Positions 9,031 to 17,184 of a stretch of 39,612 bases of DNA are shown piece by piece. The stretch's first letter is position 1; each line of letters starts with the position of its first letter. The notes under the pieces were generated by a model. That model was not told the DNA's origin, did not search any database, and saw nothing but the letters and a program-made list of their open reading frames with translations. A program made the position numbers and the translations under genes. Origin of the DNA: Acidobacteriaceae bacterium (lineage in GTDB: Bacteria; Acidobacteriota; Terriglobia; Terriglobales; Acidobacteriaceae); assembly GCA_003154055.1 (NCBI GenBank), contig PMCH01000363.1:7032-46643 (forward strand), in the 5' to 3' direction.

Positions 9031-10908
9031 ATGAGGCGATCTGCTTACCTTTCGTGCGTCATTTTCTTGCTGGCTCCGGCCTGGGGACAAACGGCCCCTC
9101 CGCGGAAATCCCTGCCCGATGTCTTCCTGGTCACGCTCGACACGCTGCGCCCCGACCACATCGCCTGTTACGGCTACAAGCAAATCGAAACTCCAACGCT
9201 CGATGCCCTCGCCGCCGACGGCATTCGCTTCACGCAGGCGTTCACTCACAGCCCAATCACCAACACGTCGCACACCACCATCCTTACCGGACTCCTGCCC
9301 AGCGTTCACGGGGTTACCGACTTCGGCGTTCCGCTCTCCCCGCAGCACACAACCTGGGCGGAGCTGCTGAAGAAGCAGGGATACCACACCGCCGCCTTCA
9401 TCGGAGCCGTGATTCTGGATAGCAACACGCTGGCTCCGGGCCTCGATCGCGGTTTCGATTTTTACGACAACTTTCCCGCCAGGACTGACACCAAAGAGCG
9501 CTGGGGACGCGTCGAGCGCCGCGGCATGGAGGTCGTTCAGCACGCGGAAACGTGGCTCGACAAGCACCGCACCGGCCCGCGTTTTGTGTGGGTGCATCTC
9601 TACGATCCCCATGACCCCTACGAAGCTCCGCCGCCCTATTCGCAGAAGTACAAGGAACCTTACGATGGCGAAATCGCCTATGCCGACTCCGCGGTCGGAC
9701 ACCTGATCGCGTCGCTCAAGAAAGCAGGCGCCTATCAGAACGCGATCATCGTCGTCGTTGCCGATCACGGCGAAGGGCTCGGCGAGCACGGCGAGGAAAC
9801 TCATGGCCTCTTCCTGTATGACTCGACGCTTCACGTGCCTCTGATCCTCAAACTGCCAGCCGAGGCTCAGCACGGAACGGTCATTGAGGCCCAGGTGCGC
9901 ACCACCGACATCCTTCCCACTATCCTTTCCCTCACCAACACCGCCGCGCCTGCCGAGTTGAACGGTGAGTCTCTCGTTCCCCTGATCTCTGATCAAGTGA
10001 CCAAGGGCCAGACCTCGCCCAGCCGTTCGCTCTTCGCGGAAACCGACTATCCTCTGCGCTGGGGATGGGCTTCCCTGCGCGCCCTCCGTGCGGAAAACAT
10101 GAAGTTGATAGAAGCACCCCGGGCCGAACTCTACGATCTCAAGTCCGATCCGCAGGAACTGAAAAACCTCTACGCCGCTGATGTCACCCAAGTGCAAGGC
10201 CTGCGTGGTGAATTGGCGAAATGGAAATCGAAGCTCCCGGCAAGCACTTCGGGCAGCGCCGGAGGAGCTCTGCCCGATCCGAAAGACAAGGTAGAAGTCC
10301 AGAACCTGCTGCACCGCGCGATGCTGGCATCGGACGATGAGCGTGCCAGCGATGCGCTCGGCTTCCTCGAGAAGGCGCTGGAACTCGATCCGGCTTCTCC
10401 CACAGCCCTGCGCCAGCTCGGCGAGCTCGAATTGGCTGCCGGCGATTTCTCCAAAGCCGCCGCTCACCTGAAGCGCGCCCACGACGTCCGTCCGGAGGAT
10501 TCCACCGCGGCTTTCGAACTCGGCCAGACCTTGGAGAAGTCGGGCGATCTCCCGGGCGCCCGCAACGCGCTTGAGGCATGCCTGAAACTGGTTCCCAGCC
10601 AGATGCCCGCCCGCCTGCTTCTAGGACACGTTTATCTGCGTATGAATGACGGCAAGAACGCCGAGGATCAATTCGAAGCCGCGCAACTGGTGGATTCAAG
10701 CAACCTCGAAGCACGACTGGGGTTAGCGGAAGCCCAGATTCAGCAGTCCAAGTTCGCCGACGCCCTGCCCGACCTCGAAGCCCTCGCCAAGGAGCAGCCC
10801 ACGAATGCACCAGCGCTTCACCTGCTCGCGCGAGCCTATCGCGGAGCTGGCAAAGAGCAAGACGCGCAGTCCGCGGAAGCAAAGGCCGCCGCGGCAGAGA
10901 AGAAGTGA
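9031..10908 (+). CDS. Sulfatase-like hydrolase/transferase fused to TPR repeats, third paralogue
   Basis: 625 residues, divergent from the other two copies. Signal peptide 1-20 (LLAPAWGQ). DVFLVTLDTLRPDHIACYGY (about 30-49) and VADHGEGLGEHGEETHG are the sulfatase-type metal-binding segments. The active-site motif is the most altered of the three: T77-N-T-S-H, so even the usual Pro is lost. TPRs occupy about 420-615, and the tail is Ala/Lys rich. No clear ribosome binding site precedes the ATG. Its order next to the minus-strand pair suggests local duplication followed by inversion, which is inference. Confidence 0.86.
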   Translation: MRRSAYLSCVIFLLAPAWGQTAPPRKSLPDVFLVTLDTLRPDHIACYGYKQIETPTLDALAADGIRFTQAFTHSPITNTSHTTILTGLLPSVHGVTDFGVPLSPQHTTWAELLKKQGYHTAAFIGAVILDSNTLAPGLDRGFDFYDNFPARTDTKERWGRVERRGMEVVQHAETWLDKHRTGPRFVWVHLYDPHDPYEAPPPYSQKYKEPYDGEIAYADSAVGHLIASLKKAGAYQNAIIVVVADHGEGLGEHGEETHGLFLYDSTLHVPLILKLPAEAQHGTVIEAQVRTTDILPTILSLTNTAAPAELNGESLVPLISDQVTKGQTSPSRSLFAETDYPLRWGWASLRALRAENMKLIEAPRAELYDLKSDPQELKNLYAADVTQVQGLRGELAKWKSKLPASTSGSAGGALPDPKDKVEVQNLLHRAMLASDDERASDALGFLEKALELDPASPTALRQLGELELAAGDFSKAAAHLKRAHDVRPEDSTAAFELGQTLEKSGDLPGARNALEACLKLVPSQMPARLLLGHVYLRMNDGKNAEDQFEAAQLVDSSNLEARLGLAEAQIQQSKFADALPDLEALAKEQPTNAPALHLLARAYRGAGKEQDAQSAEAKAAAAEKK

Positions 10909-10974
10909 CGGAGACCGCCATCGGCATGTTTTCGTCAGTTGAGACGACCTCTGCGCTCTGGAGCTCTTGGGTGG

Positions 10975-10995
10975 CGCAGCGCTTTTAGCGCTGCG
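10975..10995. repeat. Perfect palindrome in intergenic repeat region
   Basis: CGCAGCGCT (10975-10983) and AGCGCTGCG (10987-10995) form a perfect 9-bp hairpin with a TTT loop. A second palindromic word, GGCTTTAGCC, follows at about 11020. Together they look like a short dispersed intergenic repeat. No T tract follows, so termination of the sulfatase-like gene here is uncertain. Confidence 0.55.
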
Positions 10996-11095
10996 GTAGA
11001 TGCCTCATTTATGATGTCCGGCTTTAGCCGCTGAGGGTCCGCGCTCAAAGCTAGCCCGCCTGCAGCGGATCAGTTGCTGGACAGTGCCGCCTGCC

Positions 11096-11225
11096 GGTAC
11101 TGTCCTAAAACTGCGTTGATAAAAAATGAGCAAAGGAAACCCGCCATCAAAGGCGGGTTCTAAGCCGTGCGATGCCAAGCCTTGATTGTCACGGCAGAGT
11201 TCACTGCTACAATTAGGACAGTACC
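11096..11225. mobile_element. MITE-like element, 130 bp, with terminal inverted repeats and target duplication
   Basis: The ends are a perfect 13-bp inverted repeat: GGTACTGTCCTAA at 11096-11108 and TTAGGACAGTACC at 11213-11225. The element is flanked by identical 8-bp direct repeats CGCCTGCC at 11088-11095 and 11226-11233, a target-site duplication. It has no coding capacity. An internal hairpin (AACCCGCC 11138-11145 with GGCGGGTT 11152-11159) could form. This is the structure of a non-autonomous transposable element; the parent IS family cannot be named from here. It lies in the 398-bp gap between 10909 and 11306, upstream of the PhoU-like gene. The left flank contains another GGACAGT (11079-11085), possibly the end of an older copy. 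Confidence 0.75.
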
Positions 11226-11306
11226 CGCCTGCCTTATTTACCCAATTTTCATATTCCTGCTCTATGCTCATGATGTCCGTCAGCGTCCCAAATCGTTCCA
11301 CTTTCC

Positions 11307-12038
11307 ATGGCAAAGAAACGCGCCTCGCGACCGAAGCAATCTAAAACCCCAGCCGTGTCCCTTTCAGCGGAAGCGTCGCCTGCGGCCAGCACTCCCCAAC
11401 CCGCTTCTTCCGATGAACTCCTGGCCCTGGTGCTCAAGGCATGCCTGATTGCCCGCGACTCGGTTTTCAATGTGCGCGACTTTCTCACCAACGGCTCACG
11501 CATGGCTTTTCTAGCCATCAAGGATTGCGAAAAAGAGTTGGACCAGATCGAGCGAAAAGTGGACGAGCGACTCCCCGGCGCTATCACTCGGGTTGGCCAG
11601 GTGAAGGCCCGCCAGTTGCTGGCCTGCCTGAAATTCATCACCGATCTCGAACGCATCGGAGACCTTGCCTACAGCGCTGTAATGCAACTGCACGCGCGGC
11701 GCGAAAAACTTTCCACCACTGATTCCCGCCAGTTGATCGAGATGTCTTCCCTGTTATGCGAGATGCTGGAACAAGTCCACCTGGGCTTTCAGGAGCCCGA
11801 CGTCCAGGGCGCCCGCAAAATTCTGCGAGTGGATCCGGAGGTCGACCGGGTGTGCCACGCCTTGTTCCAGAGGCACTTAGCCGACACCACCGCCGGGGCC
11901 CAGAACTTCGATATTCTCCTGATGGCCCAAGCCTTGGAACGCATCGGAGACCACGCCAAGAACCTGGCCGAGGAACTGATTGGCCTGGCCGAAGGCCGCT
12001 CCCTCCGGCACACTGCCAAGAAGCTCAATTACGCCTGA
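11307..12038 (+). CDS. PhoU-like phosphate regulation protein
   Basis: 243 residues. A low-complexity Lys/Ala/Pro/Ser N-terminal tail (1-35) precedes a helical PhoU region with two related halves. Each half has the family's metal-contacting E/D-R-I-G-D motif: LERIGDLAYSAV (about 115-126) and LERIGDHAKNLAEEL (about 211-225). PhoU proteins are cytoplasmic and restrain phosphate signalling and uptake through PstSCAB and the PhoR kinase. A PhoB-type regulator follows after 98 bases, which supports a phosphate role. Neither Pst transporter nor histidine kinase genes are in the window. No convincing ribosome binding site precedes the ATG, and the N-terminal tail is unusual. Confidence 0.83.
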   Translation: MAKKRASRPKQSKTPAVSLSAEASPAASTPQPASSDELLALVLKACLIARDSVFNVRDFLTNGSRMAFLAIKDCEKELDQIERKVDERLPGAITRVGQVKARQLLACLKFITDLERIGDLAYSAVMQLHARREKLSTTDSRQLIEMSSLLCEMLEQVHLGFQEPDVQGARKILRVDPEVDRVCHALFQRHLADTTAGAQNFDILLMAQALERIGDHAKNLAEELIGLAEGRSLRHTAKKLNYA

Positions 12039-12136
12039 AGTCCCGAAATTAACCCGGCCTTAACAGTCCAGCAACACTCCAGCAACATTTCCAACCTACT
12101 CTCAGAACAAGACTTACTGGGAACATTCAGGCAGTC

Positions 12137-12874
12137 GTGTGCTCCCCCATGGATTCGCTGGCAGTCCAGGACAACTCGCGTTCCCGGAACCTGATCTTCG
12201 TGGTCGAAGATGATCTGGATATTTCCCGCCTGATCGAGCACAACCTCCACTCCGCGGGATACCAGGTTTCCACCTTTCTCACCGGAGCATCGGTGGTTCC
12301 GTCGGCAACGCGCATGCAACCCGCACTCTTCCTCCTCGACATCATGTTGCCCGAGATGAATGGGTTCGACCTCTGCCGCCAGATTCGCCAGCACGAGCAG
12401 TTGGCCAAGACGCCGGTGATTTTTCTTTCCGCCAAGACCGGCGAGCCCGACCGCGTCAAGGGCTTCGAGATGGGCGGCGACGATTACATCACCAAGCCCT
12501 TCAGTCCTCGGGAACTGGTGGCGCGCGTGCGCACAGTCTTGCGTAGCCAGCCCGATGTCCCGCCTCTGGACGTGATCCAGTTCGAAGAACTGGAAATTGA
12601 TGTCTCGTCCATGACCGTACGCGTGCAAGGGCGCACTGTGCTCACCACCGTCCGCGAGTTCCGCTTGCTCGAGTACCTGGCGCGCCATCGCGGCCGCGTC
12701 TTTACCCGCGACCAGTTGCTTGATGCCGTCTGGAAAGAAAGCGCATTCGTGACCCCGCGCTCGATCGATGTGTACGTCCGCCGGCTGCGGGAAAAAATCG
12801 AGCCGGATGCGCGGCACCCCCGCTATCTCAAGACCCTGCGCGGAATCGGCTACCGGTTCGAAGCCGGACGTTAG
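12137..12874 (+). CDS. OmpR/PhoB-family response regulator
   Basis: About 245 residues. The receiver domain (about 15-135) has acidic residues VVEDD, phospho-acceptor Asp in LFLLDIMLPEMNG, Ser in IFLSAKTG, and Lys in DDYITKPFSPREL. A C-terminal winged helix (about 150-245) carries LTTVREFRLLEYLARHRGRVFTRDQLLDAVW and ends GIGYRFEAGR. It should bind DNA as a dimer at direct repeats after phosphorylation. Its position after the PhoU-like gene suggests phosphate control, but no PhoB box is obvious upstream and no kinase gene is nearby. The start could be GTG 12137 or the in-frame ATG 12149; neither has a clear ribosome binding site. Confidence 0.88.
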   Translation: MCSPMDSLAVQDNSRSRNLIFVVEDDLDISRLIEHNLHSAGYQVSTFLTGASVVPSATRMQPALFLLDIMLPEMNGFDLCRQIRQHEQLAKTPVIFLSAKTGEPDRVKGFEMGGDDYITKPFSPRELVARVRTVLRSQPDVPPLDVIQFEELEIDVSSMTVRVQGRTVLTTVREFRLLEYLARHRGRVFTRDQLLDAVWKESAFVTPRSIDVYVRRLREKIEPDARHPRYLKTLRGIGYRFEAGR

Positions 12875-13150
12875 CCGCTGCACGTTCTCCATTTCCGGCG
12901 TGTCGCTCCCGCCGCTCGGCTCCCCCAGTTCAATTTCGGGTTGTTTTTTTTACTTAGGCGAAAAACACCTGTTGATCAATGGCGGCCCGCAACCATGTTC
13001 CCCTCAATAACTCATCAGAGGGCGTACTCTTGATAGGAGGCTCGGCGGTCGATTCAGGGGTGCTTGGCGTTTCGCCGGACAATGGACGGCGACTCTGCTG
13101 ATTCTGGGTGCCCGCGACAAGGCCGCGCGACTCGTCAGGTAAGTACTCGG

Positions 13151-13714
13151 ATGACTGGACCCCTGCAAAAGGTATGGCTGAGGCACCTCAGCTTGTTATT
13201 TTTCACTCTCACGGTAGCTGCCATGGCGAATGGTTCAGAGGCTCCTCTCCCCACTGTTTCATCGGTTGACCTTCAGCGTTACGCCGGCAAGTGGTACGAA
13301 ATTGCCCGCTACCCAAACTGGTTTGAGCGGAATTGCGTTTCCGATGTAACCGCCACGTATTCCGTGCTGCCGGATGGCAAGATTCGTGTCGTGAACGCTT
13401 GCAAGGGAAAAGACGGAAAGCTGAATGAGTCAAAAGGGAAGGCCAAGAGTGCCGATCCGCGAACCAACGCCAAGTTGAAAGTGACATTCTTCTGGCCGTT
13501 TTACGGCGACTACTGGGTGATTGATCTCGCGCCCGATTATTCCTACGCGGTAGTGAGCGAGCCCAAACGGGAATATCTTTGGATCCTGAGCCGCTCGCCG
13601 CAAATGAATCAAGCCGATTACGATCGCGTCATCGGGAAGATTCAGTCTCTCGGTTTCGATCCTGCCAGGCTCGTGAAGCCCCAGCACTCGGCAGCGGCGC
13701 GGCCCGGAAACTAG
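13151..13714 (+). CDS. blc: Lipocalin family protein (Blc type)
   Basis: 187 residues. The export signal (about 1-30: Lys/Arg start, then LSLLFFTLTVAAMANG) is followed by the lipocalin signature YAGKWYEIARYPNWFERNC (about 43-61) and the closing strand DYSYAVVSEPKREYLWILSR. There is no lipobox, so it is probably periplasmic rather than a lipoprotein like E. coli Blc. Bacterial lipocalins bind fatty acids or lysophospholipids in the envelope and often respond to membrane stress. The start is ATG 13151, because the longer frame from 13064 only adds a non-homologous stretch before the signal peptide. The 276 bp upstream (12875-13150) contain a run of eight T at about 12944 but no clear hairpin. 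Confidence 0.85.
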   Translation: MTGPLQKVWLRHLSLLFFTLTVAAMANGSEAPLPTVSSVDLQRYAGKWYEIARYPNWFERNCVSDVTATYSVLPDGKIRVVNACKGKDGKLNESKGKAKSADPRTNAKLKVTFFWPFYGDYWVIDLAPDYSYAVVSEPKREYLWILSRSPQMNQADYDRVIGKIQSLGFDPARLVKPQHSAAARPGN

Positions 13715-13717
13715 CGG

Positions 13718-16700
13718 CTAGTGAAAATCATGCGACACCGTCTCCGCCTGGGTTACGCGCAGCGGCGCAACTTTCTCCGCCCGGACGTGGATCACATTGT
13801 CCTGGTTCTGCAGAATTCCTTCGACCATCAAAAAGCGCTCGGAAATCAATAAGACGCGGTTCTTCTGGAGAAGGTCGGGGGCGATGATCGTATTCGCGAT
13901 TCCCGTTTCATCTTCCAGGCTCATGAACATCATTCCCTTGGCCGTCCCCGGACGCTGGCGGGCTATCACGCATCCCCCGATCCGCAACCGCCGCCCGTTC
14001 GGTACCTGCGCCAGATCGGAAGCGCGATAAATACCCATCTTCTTCATTTCCGCGCGGCGGTATTGCATCGGATGCGGCCCAACCGTCAGCCCAGTACCCC
14101 GGAAATCCGCCATCAGGCGTTCTTCGTGAGTCATAACTTCGAGCGGCGAGCCGGCGTCCAGTTCAGAAAGCTCATCCAGCAAAGGCCCTGACCAGCGCAC
14201 CGCCCGCTCCACCTGCCACAACGCATCACGGCGGTGAAACTGCTTTGTACTGGCCACTAACCACTGACCACTAGCCACTGAATTCAGCGCCCCAATTTCC
14301 GCCAGCGTCGTCAGTTCATCCTCGCGCAACTCCGGCACCCGCCGCGCCAGATCCTGAATCGATATAAACGGCGCCAGGCTGCGCTCCCGCACCAGCGCCT
14401 GCCCCGCAGGCTCCCGCACCCCACGCGCGTAGTTCAACCCCAACCGGACAGCAAACTCAGTCTTGTTCTCATTAGTAACCTCCTTATGCTTGTCATCCTG
14501 AACGGAAGCCTCAGTTTCGCGAAGCGAAACTGAGGCTGGAGTGAAGGATCTCTGTATTTGTTTTTTGCCACTGCCGCTCTCACTGGCTACTGGCCACTGG
14601 CTACTGGCTGCTGTTTCTAACGTACATTTCCAGTCCGACTTCGTCACATCCATCGGCAGCACCTTCAACCCATGCCGCTGCGCGTCTTTCACGAGCGTTG
14701 CCGGATGGTAGAACCCCATGGGTTGATTGTTCAGCAGCGCCGCCGTGAACGCCGCCAGGTAGTGGCATTTCAAGTAAGCGCTGGCATAGGCAATCAGCGC
14801 GAAGCTGGCGGCGTGCGACTCCGGAAATCCATAAAGTGCGAACGATGTAATCGACTGGATGATCTGCTCCTGTGTCTCGCCGCGGATTCCATTGCGTGTC
14901 ATGCCGGCACGCAGTTTCTCTTCAATGGTCTTCATCCGGGCTTCGGAGCGCTTGAATCCCATGGCGCGGCGCAGTTCCTCGGCTTCGCCTCCGGTGAAGT
15001 TCGCGGTGATCATCGCCATGCGCAGCAATTGCTCCTGGAATAGCGGCACGCCCAATGTGCGTCCGAGCACGGTTTCGAGCGACGGGTGCGGATAGGTGAC
15101 TTCTTCTCTGCCCTGCCGCCGCTTGAGGAACGGATTCACCATGTTGCCCACAATCGGCCCGGGCCGAATAATCGCGACCTGCACCACAATGTCGTAAAAC
15201 TTCCTGGGCCGCAGCCGCGGCAGGCACGACATCTGCGCCCGGCTTTCCACCTGGAACATACCGACCGTGTCCGCCTTTTGCAGCGCGGAATACACCGCGG
15301 GATCATCGGGTGGAAGATGTGCCAGATCCACTTCTTCTTTGTTGTGATCGCGGATCAGTTCGATCGAGTCTTTCAGCACCGCCATCATGCCCAGGCCGAG
15401 CAGGTCAACCTTGATGATCTTCATGTCCGCGCAATCTTCTTTATCCCACTGCACCACCACGCGCCCCGGCATGGACGCCGGTTCCAGCGGCACAACCGAA
15501 TCCAGCCGTCCCTGGCAGATGACCATGCCGCCCGAGTGCTGGCCCAGGTGTCGCGGCAAATCCTGGGCCGAGAGACACAGCTCGAAATATTTGCGGATGC
15601 GCGGATGGGTAAGATCGAGCCCGGCGTCGCGCAGGCGCCGGTCGAGCGCATCGTGCTCATCGCGGAATTCCCAGGTCGCGACCGCCGTCGAGATACGTTT
15701 CAAAGTGTCGGCGTCAAAGCCGATCGCTTTGCCCATTTCGCGCGCCGCCATGCGGTTGCGATACGTAATGACATTCGCCGTCATCGCCGCCCCGCGCTGG
15801 CCATAGCGCTGGTAGAGATACTGAATGACGCGCTCGCGCTCGTTGCCGCTGGGCAGGTCGAGATCAATATCGGGCCACTCGCCCCGCTCTTCGGAAAGAA
15901 AGCGCTCGAACAGCAGTTCCATGGCGATCGGATCCACCGCCGTGATGCCAAGCGAATAACAGACTGCGCTGTTGGCGGCCGATCCGCGGCCCTGCGCCAG
16001 GATGTTCTGCTCGCGGCAGAAGCGCACCAGGTCCCACACAATCAGGAAATATCCTTCCAGGCCGAGCTTCCCGATCAGCGTCAGTTCGCGCTCAATCTGG
16101 CGGCGGGCACGGCTTTTCAGCTCCTGCGTTGCCCGGCCATATCGAGTTTGAAACCCTTCCCGCGTGCGCTCGCGAAGAAACGAAACCATGGTCTCGCCCT
16201 CCGGCACCGGATAGCGCGGGAATTCGTATCCCAAATCGTCCAGCGTGAATTCGAGCCGCGAGGAGAGCTCCGCAGTATTCGCGATTGCTTGTGGAAGGTC
16301 GGCAAAGAGAGCGCGCATCTCGCGCGGCGACTTGAGATACCGTTCTGAGTTGCGCGCCAGCAACCGCCCGGTGGTGGCCAGCGTGCGGTGATGGCGGAGC
16401 GCGGTAAATGCGTCCGCCAGTTCCCGCTCGCGCGGCACGGCGTAGTTCACGCCGTTGGTGGCCAGTAACGGCAGCCCGAGCGCTTGCGCGATCTCGATCG
16501 CAACCCGGTTGCGATATTCTTCGTCCCGGTGAAAATGCCGCTGGAGTTCGATATAAACATTTTCTCGGCCGAATATTTCCGTTAGCCTCTGAACTGATTT
16601 CAATGCCGACTGTGCCCCGCCCCGCGCCAGCGCAGCCGCCAACGGCCCCTCATCTCCGCCCGTCAGGCAGATTAATCCTTCCGCGTGCTCGGAAAAATCC

Positions 16701-17098
16701 TGACCCTGCGCCGTCCCACCTTCTTTCTGCCCCGCGCGCAGCTTCATCTTCGTGATCAGCCGGCAAAGGTTTTGATATCCAGTACGCGATGCGACTAACA
16801 GCGGCAGACGGCAAGCACCCTCGCCAAAGTGAAATTGACTTTCATTTTCAACTCGTGTTCCACGTGGAACATTTTTGGACGCAAACAAAGGACTTAGGCT
16901 CACTTCCGCCCCGATATGTGCCTTGGTCCCCGCCTTCTGAGCCGCCAGGTGAAAACGAGGCGCCCCATACACTCCATCGCGATCCAGCAGCGCCATCGCC
17001 GGTATTCCAAGGCCGGCACACACTTCGACAAGTTTCTCTGGAAGCGATGCCCCTTCGAGAAAACTGAAGGCGGAGCGGAAGTGAAGTTCGATGTACAC
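13718..17098 (-). CDS. dnaE2: Error-prone DNA polymerase DnaE2 with repeat-derived internal insertions
   Basis: 1,126-residue C-family polymerase used in SOS-induced translesion synthesis with ImuA and ImuB. An N-terminal PHP domain (about 1-250; MYIELHFRSAFSFLEGAS), polymerase palm with catalytic acids EWPDIDLDLPSG (about residue 405), fingers, and a C-terminal OB-fold (VGPHPM..., GGCVIARQRPGTAKGMMFMSLEDE) are all present. It is longer than most DnaE2 proteins (about 1,050-1,080) because of two stretches encoded by repeats. Residues about 820-880 come from an ACTGGCT heptamer array plus a palindromic element. Residues about 938-950 come from a second heptamer array. The frame stays open, so the gene may be functional. 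It is the last gene of the imuA-imuB-dnaE2 cassette. Confidence 0.93.
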   Translation of the reverse strand: MYIELHFRSAFSFLEGASLPEKLVEVCAGLGIPAMALLDRDGVYGAPRFHLAAQKAGTKAHIGAEVSLSPLFASKNVPRGTRVENESQFHFGEGACRLPLLVASRTGYQNLCRLITKMKLRAGQKEGGTAQGQDFSEHAEGLICLTGGDEGPLAAALARGGAQSALKSVQRLTEIFGRENVYIELQRHFHRDEEYRNRVAIEIAQALGLPLLATNGVNYAVPRERELADAFTALRHHRTLATTGRLLARNSERYLKSPREMRALFADLPQAIANTAELSSRLEFTLDDLGYEFPRYPVPEGETMVSFLRERTREGFQTRYGRATQELKSRARRQIERELTLIGKLGLEGYFLIVWDLVRFCREQNILAQGRGSAANSAVCYSLGITAVDPIAMELLFERFLSEERGEWPDIDLDLPSGNERERVIQYLYQRYGQRGAAMTANVITYRNRMAAREMGKAIGFDADTLKRISTAVATWEFRDEHDALDRRLRDAGLDLTHPRIRKYFELCLSAQDLPRHLGQHSGGMVICQGRLDSVVPLEPASMPGRVVVQWDKEDCADMKIIKVDLLGLGMMAVLKDSIELIRDHNKEEVDLAHLPPDDPAVYSALQKADTVGMFQVESRAQMSCLPRLRPRKFYDIVVQVAIIRPGPIVGNMVNPFLKRRQGREEVTYPHPSLETVLGRTLGVPLFQEQLLRMAMITANFTGGEAEELRRAMGFKRSEARMKTIEEKLRAGMTRNGIRGETQEQIIQSITSFALYGFPESHAASFALIAYASAYLKCHYLAAFTAALLNNQPMGFYHPATLVKDAQRHGLKVLPMDVTKSDWKCTLETAASSQWPVASESGSGKKQIQRSFTPASVSLRETEASVQDDKHKEVTNENKTEFAVRLGLNYARGVREPAGQALVRERSLAPFISIQDLARRVPELREDELTTLAEIGALNSVASGQWLVASTKQFHRRDALWQVERAVRWSGPLLDELSELDAGSPLEVMTHEERLMADFRGTGLTVGPHPMQYRRAEMKKMGIYRASDLAQVPNGRRLRIGGCVIARQRPGTAKGMMFMSLEDETGIANTIIAPDLLQKNRVLLISERFLMVEGILQNQDNVIHVRAEKVAPLRVTQAETVSHDFH
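14249..14283. repeat. Heptanucleotide tandem array inside dnaE2
   Basis: Five consecutive seven-base units: ACTGGCC, ACTAACC, ACTGACC, ACTAGCC, ACTGAAT. On the minus strand they are translated in frame within dnaE2 (VASGQWLVAS). Confidence 0.85.
14508..14536. repeat. Palindromic repeat element inside the dnaE2 reading frame
   Basis: GCCTCAGTTTCGC (14508-14520) and GCGAAACTGAGGC (14524-14536) are perfect 13-bp inverted arms around GAA. The flanks TGTCATCCTGAAC (from about 14491) and AGTGAAGGATCTCTG (to about 14554) resemble a widespread intergenic palindromic repeat family seen in Acidobacteriota and other phyla (from memory). Here it lies in the coding region and is read through in frame. 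Confidence 0.8.
14582..14609. repeat. Heptanucleotide tandem array ACTGGCT inside dnaE2
   Basis: Four units: ACTGGCT, ACTGGCC, ACTGGCT, ACTGGCT, followed by the decayed unit GCTGTTT. It is about 45 bp from the palindromic element and encodes SSQWPVAS on the minus strand. Confidence 0.85.
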
Positions 17099-17105
17099 AG
17101 AAAAC

Positions 17106-17184
17106 AGTTTCTGGTTTCTAGTTGCTGGTTTCTATTCGCCATAGCTCTTAATTTCAGAAGACAAGAAACCAGCAACCAGAAACT
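17106..17184. repeat. Inverted heptamer arrays between imuB and dnaE2
   Basis: AGTTTCT, GGTTTCT, AGTTGCT, GGTTTCT run from 17106 to 17133. AGAAACC, AGCAACC, AGAAACT run from 17164 to 17184 in the complementary orientation. GTTGCTGGTTTCT (17121-17133) and AGAAACCAGCAAC (17164-17176) are perfect 13-bp inverted arms, giving a 30-base loop. The second array abuts and overlaps the imuB stop codon (17183-17185). Confidence 0.8.

Noticed and set aside
8995..10482. 495-codon open frame on the minus strand opposite the third sulfatase-like gene
   Set aside because: Mirror frame of a GC-rich gene with strong homology on the plus strand; no protein family resemblance and no ribosome binding site.
11138..11159. 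AACCCGCC/GGCGGGTT hairpin as a terminator of the third sulfatase-like gene
   Set aside because: It lies inside the MITE, more than 200 bases downstream of the gene, and no T tract follows on the plus strand.
12039..12136. PhoB box before the response regulator
   Set aside because: Only short AG/CA-rich direct words (CAGCAAC) are seen; no tandem CTGTCAT-like half-sites.
12029..12892. 287-codon minus-strand open frame over the response regulator
   Set aside because: The plus strand encodes a complete receiver and winged-helix protein; this frame is its shadow.
15086..16348. 420-codon plus-strand open frame within dnaE2
   Set aside because: Antisense to the conserved polymerase domain of DnaE2; composition is Arg/His rich, as expected of a shadow frame.
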